From contig JBGCEZ010000010.1 of NCBI GenBank assembly GCA_045106735.1, forward strand, positions 1-48,044: DNA of 48,044 nt, written 5' to 3'. Made by a program: the position numbers and the translations under genes. Below are positions 34,604-43,520 of the stretch, one piece after another. Numbering within the stretch: position 1 is the first letter of the stretch; each line of letters begins with the position of its first letter. Source of the stretch: JBGCEZ01 sp045106735 (GTDB lineage Bacteria > Planctomycetota > Phycisphaerae > Phycisphaerales > SM1A02). The notes under the pieces are model-generated. The model worked only from the letters and a program-made list of their open reading frames with translations. It made no database searches and had not been told where the DNA came from.

Positions 34604-35863
34604 TCATGCCCCGGCCAAGAGCGCTTCGAGCAACATACCGCAGCGGACGATCTGGTCGACGGCGACGTGTTCGTTCGGCCGGTGGGCCACCGCCATGTCG
34701 CCGGGGCCACACAGCACGGACTCGAGTCCAAGCCGTGCGAGATGGCCGCCGTCGCTGGCGAAGGACACGCCGAGATCCGGGCCTGGCCCGAGGTGTGATT
34801 CGAGTCGACGCAGCACCGTCGCCTTCGCCCCGGTCAGCAGCGGCGGATTGTCGCCCAGTGCCTCCCAGGTCACCGCGATCGACGGGCCTTCCGCGCCGGC
34901 CGTCGCCGCGGCTTCGGCCCGCTCTTGCACCCGCGCCGCCATCGCCGGGGCATCTTGCCCGGGCATGACGCGGATCCCGAGTTCGATCGTGCAGCGATCC
35001 GGGACGACGTTGATCGCTTCACCGCCGTCGATCCGGCCGACGTTCAGCACCGGGGAGCGGGCCGTCGTGAACGCCTCGGAGACCTCGGTTCGTTCGGTGG
35101 CCAGCGTCTGCCGCAACTCCGCCAAGGCGACCAGCACCCGGCCAGCGGCTTCGATCGCGCTCGCTCCGAGTTCGGGCGTGCCGGAATGGGCCGAACGACC
35201 GCGAAGGTGCATCCGGAGCTTGAGGTGTCCTTTGTGCATCCGAACCGGCCGCAGGCTCGTCGGCTCGCCGATCAGGACTGGCCGGATCAGAGGTTCGGGC
35301 GGACGTCGGATTCCATCGGATTGGCCGGCGCCAGGTTCGTCAATCGAACCTGCTTCGCGCCGGTCCGCGAATGCCGCAGCTCCGAGCGATCCGCGTTCTT
35401 CGTCGGCCGTCAGCAGCAGACCGATGGGGCACGTGGGTTGCCCGGACGCCGCTGCCGCGAAACGGTTCATGGCCACCGCCACGAATCCGAGCATGTCGCA
35501 CGTGCCCCGCCCGTACCAATGGCCATCGTCCTCGTGGAGCACGAACGGCGGCGTCGACCACCCGTCGCCGGGCGGAACGACGTCCAAGTGCCCGCAAAGC
35601 ATGATGCCGTCCGCGGCATCGTCGTTCGGTCCCGTGGGCTCCGCGGCGGGTGCCGGCGCGGAAGGCCCAGCCACCGCAAGCACGTTCCAGCAATCTTCGG
35701 CGTGGGCCGGCTCCAGATGCACTCGGACGCCAGGCCCCGCCAGACGGTCGGCGACAAACTCGGCGATCGCCCGGTTCGGGCGACCGGTGACCGGCTCGAA
35801 GGCCATCAAACGGGCCAGGAGTTCGCGATCGGTGGTGGGTGGAGTGGCAGGCACGTCCGGCAT
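34604..35863 (-). CDS. M20 family deacylase/peptidase (ArgE-like)
   Basis: The 419-residue protein shows the M20 zinc-enzyme pattern: MLCGHLDVVPPGDGW with the metal His and Asp, WYGRGTCDMLGFVAVAM, LLLTADEERGSLG with the catalytic Glu pair, and SAHSGTPELGASAIEAAGRV in the dimerisation domain. The closest look is acetylornithine deacetylase (ArgE). Nearby hutF makes N-formylglutamate, so an N-acyl or N-formyl amino acid substrate is possible (inference). ATG 35863 precedes MPDVPATPPTTDRELLARL. A longer start exists at 35911. Confidence 0.85.
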   Translation of the reverse strand: MPDVPATPPTTDRELLARLMAFEPVTGRPNRAIAEFVADRLAGPGVRVHLEPAHAEDCWNVLAVAGPSAPAPAAEPTGPNDDAADGIMLCGHLDVVPPGDGWSTPPFVLHEDDGHWYGRGTCDMLGFVAVAMNRFAAAASGQPTCPIGLLLTADEERGSLGAAAFADRREAGSIDEPGAGQSDGIRRPPEPLIRPVLIGEPTSLRPVRMHKGHLKLRMHLRGRSAHSGTPELGASAIEAAGRVLVALAELRQTLATERTEVSEAFTTARSPVLNVGRIDGGEAINVVPDRCTIELGIRVMPGQDAPAMAARVQERAEAAATAGAEGPSIAVTWEALGDNPPLLTGAKATVLRRLESHLGPGPDLGVSFASDGGHLARLGLESVLCGPGDMAVAHRPNEHVAVDQIVRCGMLLEALLAGA

Positions 35864-36012
35864 CGTACCGAGACCCTGACCGCACCGGCGAGCGTGCACA
35901 CTGGCGGGCAAACGTCGCCGGCGCCGACCGTGCGGCCGGCAATCGGCCCCGCATTCATCGATAGACTGCGCTCGTTCGCCGCCCCTCGTCCATCTGCTTC
36001 CCGAGGCCCGCC

Positions 36013-38193
36013 ATGCCCAGCGTTTCCCGCTCCCGCTCCCGCTCGCGTACCGGTTCAGGTTCAGGTTCAGGTTCAGGTTCAGGCCGACGTCCGGTGACGC
36101 CGCAGGATCTGCGATCGATCATCGTCGTCGCCGACCCGCGCCACGCACCCGACGGCGATTCGATCGCGTTCGTCCACCGGCACGTCGGCGAGCGACATCG
36201 CGTCGACGCCAGCATCTGGTGCGTGACCGGCGACGATCCGGCTCGCCCCCTCACCCAGGGACGCATGGACAGCACGCCGCGCTGGCGACCCGGCGGCGGC
36301 CTCGCGTTCGTTCGCGGCGACGAGGAAGCTCCGTCGCAGGTGCACCTGCTGCCGGCCGGCGGCGGCGAATCGCGGGCGATTTCCGAGTTGCCCGAAGGCA
36401 CGATCGGCGAACTGCGATGGACGCCGGATGGTTCGCGCGTGCTCATGGCATTTCGCCCGCGCGCCGCCCACCGTACGCGGGCGGCGGCGAAGGAACGCAC
36501 TCGGACCGGCGAGAGCACGCCGCCGGTCATCGTCGAAGATCCCTACTACCGGCTCGACGGCGACGGGGTCTTTGAAGCCGACCGTTATCAGTTGATGGAA
36601 CTCGACCCGGAATCCAAGACGACGACGACGCTCTGGTCGCGCGACACGATGGGCGACTTCAGCTTCGATGTTTCGCCCGACGGGCGCACCGTCGCCCTGA
36701 CCACGAACGTCGACCGGGATGCCCTGCGCAAGCCATGGCGAAGCCGCATCGTGCTGATCGACCTGGCGACGGGGCGAGCACGGACGATGAAGGGACCGCC
36801 GGATGGCCCCAAGACCGCCATTCGCTTCAGTCCCGACGGCACGCAGCTCGCGTGGGCCGGCCGGGCAAGCCGCGATGGGCTGTACTCGCCGGACAACCTC
36901 GAGCTGTGGGTTGCCGCGGTTCCGAGCCGGCGATCGAACACGATGACGGCCACGTCGGTCACCGCCAGCGACGACCACTGCCTGATGGCTGCGATCGTGG
37001 GCGACACGGCCGACGCGTCGTTCGCTCCCACGTACCACTGGACGCCGGACAGCAAGCGACTCTTCCTGCAAATCGGCACCGAAGGCACCCAGCAGATCGG
37101 AACGGTCGCGGCCAGCGGACGCGGCGGGATCACGCTGCACACGAGCGGCCCGATGGTGCTGGCCATGGGCACGCCCTCGCCCGACGGCCGATCGATCGCC
37201 GTCGTCCACTCCGATGCCGTCCACCCGCCGGAGTTGGCCGTGGCCGAGGTCGGTGGCCGTTCGTCGCGAGCATCCATGACGGTGACCCCGCGCACCGACT
37301 TCAACGCCGCGTACGTCGCCACCCGCGAACTCGCCCCGATCGCCGAAGCCTGGGTCACGGCCGAAGACGGTGCCCGCTCGCAACTTTGGGTGATGCGGCC
37401 GGCGGCCGACACACGACGCGGCGCGAAACCCCGCCGTCGCCCGGCGATCCTGGAGATCCACGGCGGGCCGCACGGTCAGTACGGCGTCGGCTACATGCAC
37501 GAATTTCAGTGCCTGGCCGCCGCGGGATACACCGTCGTGTTCTCCAACCCACGCGGCAGCAAGGGCTACGGCCAGGACCACTGCGCGGCCATCCGCGGGG
37601 CCTGGGGCACCGCCGACTGGGCCGACATCCAGGCCGTCACGCGCTTCATGCAAGACGATCCGCACATGGACGCCAAACGCCTTGGCGTGATGGGCGGCAG
37701 CTACGGCGGGTACATGACCAACTGGACGATCGGCCACTGCGACGATTTCCGCGCGGCCATCACCGACCGCTGCGTCTCGAACCTCCTCAGCATGGGCGGC
37801 ACGAGCGACATCTTCGACGCGCCGAACGACTACTTCCCCGGCAATTTCTGGGACGACATCCAGCCGCGCTGGGATCAGAGCCCCATGCAGTTCATCGGCA
37901 ACTGCACGACGCCGACGCTGATCATCCACTCCGAAGGTGACCTTCGTTGCAACGTCGAGCAGTCGGAGCAACTGCACACCGCCCTGTGCATGCTCGGCGT
38001 TGAAACCCGCTTCGTTCGCTACCCCCGCTCCACCAGCCACGGCATGTCGCGCAGCGGCCCGCCGGACCTCCGGGAGCATCGCCTGGGCGAAATCCTCGCG
38101 TGGTGGAAGCGTCACCTCGCGACCCGTTCGCCCAAGCCCGCGATCGCGAAATCGCGGCGATCGACGCGGCGCGCGGCGGGGCTCGGTTCGTGA
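36013..38193 (+). CDS. S9 family prolyl oligopeptidase/acylaminoacyl-peptidase-like enzyme
   Basis: The 726-residue protein has an N-terminal beta-propeller with repeated SPDG/TPDG motifs (residues 30-430). The C-terminal alpha/beta-hydrolase domain opens with ILEIHGGPHGQYGVGYMHEF. The catalytic triad is visible: Ser563 in VMGGSYGGYMTNW, Asp643 in IHSEGDLRCNVEQS and His676 in STSHGMS. This fits peptide-cleaving S9C-type enzymes. Residues 5-24 are Ser-Arg then Gly-Ser repeats from hexamer repeats, with no signal peptide, so it is probably cytoplasmic. GAGG precedes ATG 36013. Its stop overlaps the BtpA gene start as GTGA. Confidence 0.93.
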   Translation: MPSVSRSRSRSRTGSGSGSGSGSGRRPVTPQDLRSIIVVADPRHAPDGDSIAFVHRHVGERHRVDASIWCVTGDDPARPLTQGRMDSTPRWRPGGGLAFVRGDEEAPSQVHLLPAGGGESRAISELPEGTIGELRWTPDGSRVLMAFRPRAAHRTRAAAKERTRTGESTPPVIVEDPYYRLDGDGVFEADRYQLMELDPESKTTTTLWSRDTMGDFSFDVSPDGRTVALTTNVDRDALRKPWRSRIVLIDLATGRARTMKGPPDGPKTAIRFSPDGTQLAWAGRASRDGLYSPDNLELWVAAVPSRRSNTMTATSVTASDDHCLMAAIVGDTADASFAPTYHWTPDSKRLFLQIGTEGTQQIGTVAASGRGGITLHTSGPMVLAMGTPSPDGRSIAVVHSDAVHPPELAVAEVGGRSSRASMTVTPRTDFNAAYVATRELAPIAEAWVTAEDGARSQLWVMRPAADTRRGAKPRRRPAILEIHGGPHGQYGVGYMHEFQCLAAAGYTVVFSNPRGSKGYGQDHCAAIRGAWGTADWADIQAVTRFMQDDPHMDAKRLGVMGGSYGGYMTNWTIGHCDDFRAAITDRCVSNLLSMGGTSDIFDAPNDYFPGNFWDDIQPRWDQSPMQFIGNCTTPTLIIHSEGDLRCNVEQSEQLHTALCMLGVETRFVRYPRSTSHGMSRSGPPDLREHRLGEILAWWKRHLATRSPKPAIAKSRRSTRRAAGLGS
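36052..36081. repeat. GGTTCA hexamer tandem repeat in the S9 peptidase gene
   Basis: Five exact copies of GGTTCA encode Gly-Ser dipeptides at residues 14-23. An adjacent run CTCCCG codes Ser-Arg. Confidence 0.95.
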
Positions 38194-39062
38194 GCGCGTC
38201 CAACGAATTCGCCGCCGGCCCTGACTTTGCCTGCCCCCGGCTCATCGGCATGGTGCACGCGGGCGCACTGCCGGGAACCCCGCGTTCGCGCCGGGCGGTC
38301 CGCGATCTGGCCGCCGCCGCCGCCCGCGAGGCGACCGACCTGGCCACCGCAGGCTTTGACGGGATCATCATCGAGAACATGCACGATGTTCCGTACCTGC
38401 GACGCACCGTGGGCCCGGAGATCACCGCGGCGATGACCTGCATCGTCGGCGCGGTCCGTTCGGCGGTGGATGTCTCGCTCGGCGTGCAGATTCTTGCCGG
38501 GGCCAACGACGCGGCCATGGCCGTCGCCCACGCGGCCGGAGCCCAGTTCATTCGCGCCGAGGGATTCACCTTCGCCGCGGTGGCCGACGAAGGATTGCTC
38601 GAGGAAGCCGACGCCGGCCCCCTGCTCCGCTATCGCCGCGCCATCGGCGCGGATCCCATCGGGATCCTGGCCGACGTCCGGAAGAAGCACAGCGCCCACG
38701 CGATCACCGCCGACATCGACATGGCCGAAGCGATCCACGCCGCCGTGTTCGCCGGCGCCGATGGAATGATCGTGACCGGGCCGTCGACCGCGCGGCCGGC
38801 GGACCCCGGCGAGTTGGCCGATGCCATCGCCGCCGCCGCCGACCACGCGGGCGAGGCAGGCGCAAGCGCCGCCCCCGGGGATCGCCCGGCCGCCGCACCC
38901 CCCATCCTGGTGGGGTCTGGCGTGACCGCGGCCAGTGCCCCAGGCCTGCTCGCCGCCGGCACCCACGGACTGATCGTCGGTTCGTCGATCAAGGCCGGCG
39001 GCGATTGGCGGCGTCCGGTGGATCCGGAGCGTGCCGCCGCATTCGTGGCGGCGTGCCGGTAG
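38190..39062 (+). CDS. BtpA/SgcQ family TIM-barrel protein
   Basis: Start GTG 38190 overlaps the S9 peptidase stop (GTGA), giving 290 residues. Family landmarks are LIGMVHAGALPGTPRS at the N-terminus, GFDGIIIENMHDVPYLRR, GVQILAGANDAAMAVAHAAG, AQFIRAEGFTFA, ADVRKKHSAHAIT and a C-terminal PILVGSGVTAAS plus GLIVGSSIKAGGDW. BtpA was first linked to photosystem I stability in cyanobacteria, but the family is widespread and its reaction is not established. The translational coupling suggests co-expression with the peptidase. ATG 38250 is a less likely start. Confidence 0.88.
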   Translation: MSASNEFAAGPDFACPRLIGMVHAGALPGTPRSRRAVRDLAAAAAREATDLATAGFDGIIIENMHDVPYLRRTVGPEITAAMTCIVGAVRSAVDVSLGVQILAGANDAAMAVAHAAGAQFIRAEGFTFAAVADEGLLEEADAGPLLRYRRAIGADPIGILADVRKKHSAHAITADIDMAEAIHAAVFAGADGMIVTGPSTARPADPGELADAIAAAADHAGEAGASAAPGDRPAAAPPILVGSGVTAASAPGLLAAGTHGLIVGSSIKAGGDWRRPVDPERAAAFVAACR

Positions 39063-39300
39063 CGGCACGTGCTGCGCAGTGCAATGCTGTGCCGCGCGGT
39101 GCAGTTGCGTGCGGTGCAGTGCAGTGCCATGCCGTGCACGGCAGCGTCGCCGGAGGCAGACCAACGGGTTCATCCGGAGATCACGCGATCACACCGGCGT
39201 GACGCCACGCAACCAAGCGATCATCCGATCATCCGATCATCCGGTCGCGTATCGCCGATCAGCGATCAGCGATACGCGATACGCGATCATCCATCACCCG
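39063..39300. repeat. Intergenic short repeats between convergent btpA-family and kbl genes
   Basis: From 39066 to about 39150 GTGC/GCAGTGC words recur (GTGCAGT, GTGCGGT). From 39218 to about 39292 the 8-mer ATCCGATC repeats, then GCGATACGC and GATCAGC units. The region is between convergent genes and may form hairpins. No CRISPR-like spacers exist. Confidence 0.8.
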
Positions 39301-39313
39301 ATCACTCCGGCGC

Positions 39314-40549
39314 TCAGTCGTCTGTTTCACTCCGAAGCACCCGCAGGCCGTCGATCAGACGATCCAGGTGTTCCGGCTCGTGGGCGGCCGAGATCTGCAC
39401 CCGGAGTCGAGCGGTGCCCTCAGGCACCACCGGGTAGCCGAATCCGATCACGAACACGCCGAGCTCAAGCAACCGGTTGCTCATGGCGATGGCCTTGGCC
39501 GTGTCGCCGACGATGATCGGACAGATCGCCGTCGGCGACTCGAGCACCTCGAAGCCCACCTCGCGGATCCCGGCCCGGGCGTAGGCCACGTTCGACCGCA
39601 GTCGCTCGACGCGTTCGGGCTCCCGCATCAGGACTTCGATCGCCTTGTCGGCGCTGCACGCGACGGTCGCCGGCAAGGCGTTGGAAAACAGCGTCGGCCG
39701 GGCGCGCTGGACGATCATCTCCACGCCTTCGCGGCTGCCGGCGATGTAGCCGCCCGCCGCCCCGCCGAGCGCTTTGCCGAGCGTCCCGGTGAAGAAGTCG
39801 ATGTCGCTGCCCGCGAGTCCAGCGAACTCGTGCGTGCCGCGGCCCGTTTCGCCCATCACGCCCGTGGCGTGCGAGTCATCGACGCAGAGCACCGCGCCGA
39901 ACTCGTTGCAGACATCGCGAATCGCCTTCAGGTCAGCGATGTCACCTTCCATCGAAAAGACGCCGTCGGTGATGACCCAGCTCACACCGTTCCCGCCGTG
40001 GGCTTCGCGAGCGCGGCCGAGGGCCGCCCGGAGCGACTCCATGTCCGAGTGCGCGTAGACGGTTTTCTTGACGCCCTTGTGGATCGCGCAAGCCAGCCGC
40101 ATCGAGTCAATGATGCAGGCGTGGTTCAGTTCATCGCTGATGATCACGTCGCCGTCCTGGCACAGCGTCGGGAAGATCGCCTCGGTCGCGTTCCAACAAC
40201 TGACAAAGGTGTACGCCGCTTCCACGCCCAAGAACTCGGCGATCCGTCGCTCGAGCCGTTCGTGCGGCGTGAACGTGCCGCAGATGAACCGCACCGACGC
40301 GGTGCCCGCGCCGTAGTCGCGCAGCCCCTGGATTCCTGCCTCCACGACCTCCGGGTGGTTCGCCAGGCCGAGGTAATTGTTGGAGCAGAAGCACGCAACG
40401 TCGCCGTAGCCCCGAAGCTTGATGGACGGACCCATGGGTCCTTCGATCATCTGCAGGCGCTTGAGCTGTCCGCTCGCATCCAAACCGGTGATCGTCTCAC
40501 CCGCGCGGGCGTTGAAGTGTTCGAGACCGGGATGGGCGGTGGTGGACAT
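39314..40549 (-). CDS. kbl: 2-amino-3-ketobutyrate CoA ligase (glycine C-acetyltransferase)
   Basis: Kbl splits 2-amino-3-ketobutyrate with CoA into glycine and acetyl-CoA, the second step of threonine catabolism. The 411-residue PLP enzyme of the alpha-oxoamine synthase family has RLQMIEGPMGPSIKLRG, CSNNYLGLANHPEV, GTASVRFICGTFTPHERLE, SDELNHACIIDSMRL, VLCVDDSHATGVMGE, and FTGTLGKALGGAAGGYIAG with the PLP lysine. C-terminal GTARLRVQISAAHEPEHLD is typical. Downstream of the SDR-type threonine dehydrogenase on the same strand, it completes the pathway. Confidence 0.95.
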   Translation of the reverse strand: MSTTAHPGLEHFNARAGETITGLDASGQLKRLQMIEGPMGPSIKLRGYGDVACFCSNNYLGLANHPEVVEAGIQGLRDYGAGTASVRFICGTFTPHERLERRIAEFLGVEAAYTFVSCWNATEAIFPTLCQDGDVIISDELNHACIIDSMRLACAIHKGVKKTVYAHSDMESLRAALGRAREAHGGNGVSWVITDGVFSMEGDIADLKAIRDVCNEFGAVLCVDDSHATGVMGETGRGTHEFAGLAGSDIDFFTGTLGKALGGAAGGYIAGSREGVEMIVQRARPTLFSNALPATVACSADKAIEVLMREPERVERLRSNVAYARAGIREVGFEVLESPTAICPIIVGDTAKAIAMSNRLLELGVFVIGFGYPVVPEGTARLRVQISAAHEPEHLDRLIDGLRVLRSETDD

Positions 40550-40747
40550 GGCGGACTCCAGGGCAGCGCGGAACGCTCGTGGTGGATGGTTCGAAGCGGA
40601 GCCGGGCGCGGCCGGCGGACGGACGGACGAATTCGAGGCGGGCCGGGACGGGCCGGGGCGAGCTGGGCTCGGCCAGTGCGGACCGGGACGGGCCGGATCG
40701 ATGCTGGCCGGGACGAGCCTGGGGCCGGATCAGGGCCTGATCCGGTC

Positions 40748-40807
40748 GGGACAGGCTGGAACAGGCTGGGACAGGCTGGAACAGGCTGGAACAAGCTGGA
40801 ACAGGCC
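40748..40807. repeat. 10-nt tandem repeat between the dehydrogenase and kbl
   Basis: Six copies of a GGAACAGGCT-type decamer (variants GGGACAGGCT and GGAACAAGCT) fill the end of the 265-bp spacer between the threonine dehydrogenase stop and kbl start. Confidence 0.9.
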
Positions 40808-40814
40808 GAATCAT

Positions 40815-41885
40815 TCAGCTCGACTGGGCCGCGCGGATCCCCGGGATCAACTCGTCGCGGAGGGCGGACATCAAGTCGTGCCTCGGCGCGAACCCAAAGT
40901 CTCGGGCCGCGGCCGAACAGTCAACATCAGCCGGCCATGAGTCGACGATCGGAGCGCGAAGCGCGTCACGCTGAAACGTCACGTCGGCTGCGACGCCGAG
41001 CTCGGTCAGGGCGGCGGCGAGTTCCTCGGCGGTGGGCGCAAAGGAACCGATGTTGTACGTGATGCGCGACAAGCGTTCCGCCGGGGCGGCAGCCAGATCC
41101 AATGTGGCGTCGATCGCCTCGCGCATCGTCATGAACGGGATGCGGGCGTCCCGGTCGACGAAGCAGGCGTACGGCCGTCCGGCGACGGCGGCGTGGATCA
41201 TCTCGGGGGCGTAGTCGCTGGTCCCGCCGCTCGGCAGCGTGTCGGGACTGATCAATCCCGGATAGCGCACGGCCCGAAAATCGATGTTGCCCGCGCCTGG
41301 CGGATCGTCGAGCTGCCGGTAGTGACGCTGGTAGTACCGGCCAAGTTGCTCGCAGGCCAGCTTGTTGCACCCGTACATCGTGATGGGCTCAAGGAACTGA
41401 TCTTCGGTGACCGCCCCGGCCGCATCTTTGGCGGCAACACTGGGAACGCCGTAGACCGCGATGGTGCTCGGCAAGATGAACTTGACCGGCCTCCCGCTCC
41501 GCTGGCCCTGTTCGGCCGCGATGCGCAGCAGCTGCAGCGTTCCGCCGACGTTGACCGCGTGGGCTCGCTCCGGATCGCGTTCCCCACTGCTCGAAAGCAT
41601 CGCGGCCAGGTGCATGACTTCGCCGACTTCGTGCTCGCGAACAAGCTGCTCCATGGCCGGAGCGTCGGTGACGTCGGCGACAACGGCCGCGCGGCACGCC
41701 GCACGTTCGTCGGGCTCGAGTTCTCGGCGATCGACGGCGACGACGGATCGCCCCGCTTCGGCGAGGGCGCGGAGCAAGCCGTGTCCGACTTCGCCGGCGG
41801 CGCCGGTGACCAAAACGGCGCCGGATTCGTCATCGTGGGCGGCGGCGACGGGGGTCGCGGCCGGCGAGGGGCCGGGAGTGCTCAT
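40815..41885 (-). CDS. L-threonine 3-dehydrogenase, SDR/epimerase type
   Basis: This 356-residue NAD-dependent enzyme oxidises L-threonine to 2-amino-3-ketobutyrate, the substrate of Kbl encoded just downstream. The Rossmann motif is AVLVTGAAGEVGHGLL at residues 23-38. The catalytic Ser and Tyr-x3-Lys are in ILPSTIAVYG and MYGCNKLACEQLG. RAVRYPGLISPD and TSDYAPEMIHAAV match the short-chain-type threonine dehydrogenases, a class distinct from the zinc-dependent MDR-type Tdh. ATG 41885 is chosen, leaving a Pro/Ala-rich 20-residue lead. The spacer to kbl contains a decamer repeat. Confidence 0.9.
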   Translation of the reverse strand: MSTPGPSPAATPVAAAHDDESGAVLVTGAAGEVGHGLLRALAEAGRSVVAVDRRELEPDERAACRAAVVADVTDAPAMEQLVREHEVGEVMHLAAMLSSSGERDPERAHAVNVGGTLQLLRIAAEQGQRSGRPVKFILPSTIAVYGVPSVAAKDAAGAVTEDQFLEPITMYGCNKLACEQLGRYYQRHYRQLDDPPGAGNIDFRAVRYPGLISPDTLPSGGTSDYAPEMIHAAVAGRPYACFVDRDARIPFMTMREAIDATLDLAAAPAERLSRITYNIGSFAPTAEELAAALTELGVAADVTFQRDALRAPIVDSWPADVDCSAAARDFGFAPRHDLMSALRDELIPGIRAAQSS

Positions 41886-42011
41886 GCGGGAAGTCTCGGG
41901 GGCGATCGAATCGTGATCGGATGGGGAATGCCCCGCCGGCCCCGAGAGGGTCATGCCGGCGAGGGGCGAGCCGCGCAGGATATCGCCCCGGAGCCCCCGA
42001 GTCCCCGGATC

Positions 42012-42791
42012 TCAACGGCAGCCGAAGAACGAAAGCACGAACGTGATGTCGGTGAAGCCCACGATCCCGTCGTCATCCAGATCAATCGGGCAGTCGACGA
42101 TCGGCGGGCATGCCCCCCAGGCCGAAAGGACTTGCACCAGGTCGTCGAAATTCGTCACGCCGTCGGCCGTCACATCACCGCCGCAGCAAGTGCCGTCCTC
42201 GCACACGGAATCGGGGCCCAGAAATCGGCCGGCGAACGTGAGTTGGCACAGATTTTCCGACACATCCGGCACGCAGGTGCCGTCTGGCAGGCAGCACGCC
42301 CCGGTGAGATCGCCGCACGGATTCGGCTCACAGTCGGACCCGAAGCCGCCGAAGAGCCCGCCCATGTCTTCGCAATCGCCGAACCCAATGTCTTCCAGGC
42401 AGTCTCCCGTTTCGGGGAAACAACAGGAGGCGCTGCAGCCAGCGAACTGGCAGATGGTGCCAGCTCCCTGCGGAACGCCCTCAAGCACCTCCACGCAGAC
42501 TTCGATGCCGACGGGCACGATCACGCAGAATCCGTCCGGCAGGCAGCATGCCTCGAGGTCGGGATTGACCTTGCCGCCGAGCCCCAGGTCGCGATCGGGC
42601 GAAAGCGGCCGATCGCCCGCCGCGGCGAGCGACACTTGCGGCGTCGCCGACGCGACCGCCCCATCGCCAAGAATCGCCAGGACGGCGGGCACCATCGCCA
42701 TCACAATGGCGGCGGCCACCGCGGCGACGTTGGTCCCGGAAATGAACGACCGTCCGAGGCGGCCGGATTCGTCGGTGTTGATCTGGGACAT
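42012..42791 (-). CDS. Secreted Cys-rich protein with CCLPDG repeats and EF-hand-like C-terminus
   Basis: The 259-residue product (ATG 42791) has an N-terminal hydrophobic segment around VAAVAAAIVMAMVPAVLAIL, a signal or anchor. Residues 75-200 carry about 20 Cys residues, with repeated CCLPDGFC / CCFPETGDC / CCLPDGTC units that probably form disulfide-bonded small modules. The C-terminus has GDVTADGVTNFDDLVQVLSA then WGACPP and DLDDDGIVGFTDITFVLSFF, two EF-hand/dockerin-like calcium repeats. No enzyme motif is visible. It is typical of planctomycete surface proteins of unknown function. Confidence 0.75.
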   Translation of the reverse strand: MSQINTDESGRLGRSFISGTNVAAVAAAIVMAMVPAVLAILGDGAVASATPQVSLAAAGDRPLSPDRDLGLGGKVNPDLEACCLPDGFCVIVPVGIEVCVEVLEGVPQGAGTICQFAGCSASCCFPETGDCLEDIGFGDCEDMGGLFGGFGSDCEPNPCGDLTGACCLPDGTCVPDVSENLCQLTFAGRFLGPDSVCEDGTCCGGDVTADGVTNFDDLVQVLSAWGACPPIVDCPIDLDDDGIVGFTDITFVLSFFGCR

Positions 42792-43115
42792 GCGGGCGGT
42801 TCTCTCGCTGGGGTCGGGCGCGGACCCAACGACGATACACCGGCCATCGGCCTCAAGCACCCTCCGAGCAGGCAGCCGACGGCGGTTGGTCAACGCGCCG
42901 CTTCACACTGGGTTGTCCGGTGGCATTGCACCGGCGCCCCGGGCCGGAATCGTGCCCCCGGAGGTCCGATTTGCGTGGGGTGACGAACTTCGGCCGAGGG
43001 TTTGGCCCACCCGATCGAGCCCGGCGTTCGCGACCGGCGCTCAGGACCGGCGTTCGCGACCGACGCTCAGGACCGGCCCGCAGCCCCTCGGACGGGCACG
43101 GGCCACGGGCGGCCA
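42792..43115. other. Intergenic region with a 26-nt direct repeat
   Basis: Between the Cys-rich gene's start and the small membrane protein's stop. CCGGCGTTCGCGACCGGCGC plus TCAGGA (43021-43046) is repeated at 43047-43072 with one mismatch. Part of the promoter of the Cys-rich gene should lie at the 42.8-kb end, but I see no clear boxes. Confidence 0.6.
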
Positions 43116-43514
43116 TCAGGTCACCGCCTCGCCCGCTTCGACGCTGCCCAGTTCTTCGGGCGAGAGGATCATGTTGTCCGAGAGCACTCGGCCGTCGGTC
43201 AGAAATCGCGTCTCGCAGAATTCGCAACGCCACGTCCGAGCCGGATCACGAACCACCTGCATGCGCTTGGCACACTCGGGGCACTTCCCGGCGGCCATCG
43301 CCCGGAGGGCCATCGAACTCTCGGCGGCAATCAGTCCTCGGGAGATCACCCAGACGAATGGGACCGACGCGAGGGACATGAAGAAGATCACCAGACCCAG
43401 CGGCGGGAACAGAAACACGCCGATGAACGTCACCACGAAGAGCAGGACGTACACCCCGAGCGCGGCCAGCGGAAAAACGTCACTCGCCGCGTGAAACATT
43501 CGGTAGAGGATCAT
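43116..43514 (-). CDS. Small membrane protein with zinc ribbon
   Basis: The 132-residue protein (ATG 43514) has two transmembrane segments near residues 12-65 (LAALGVYVLLFVVTFIGVFL and GLVIFFMSLASVPFVWVI). A cytoplasm-sized zinc ribbon follows, with CPEC and CEFC pairs spaced by about 20 residues. The short C-terminal tail has no further motif. Function is unknown. The start codon is only 6 bp from that of the divergent methyltransferase. Confidence 0.75.
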   Translation of the reverse strand: MILYRMFHAASDVFPLAALGVYVLLFVVTFIGVFLFPPLGLVIFFMSLASVPFVWVISRGLIAAESSMALRAMAAGKCPECAKRMQVVRDPARTWRCEFCETRFLTDGRVLSDNMILSPEELGSVEAGEAVT

Positions 43515-43520
43515 GCGGAC

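Noticed and set aside
39063..39300. REP/BIME-type elements or a small RNA
   Set aside because: The repeats are short, irregular and not palindromic in a constant way. I left them as tandem repeats.
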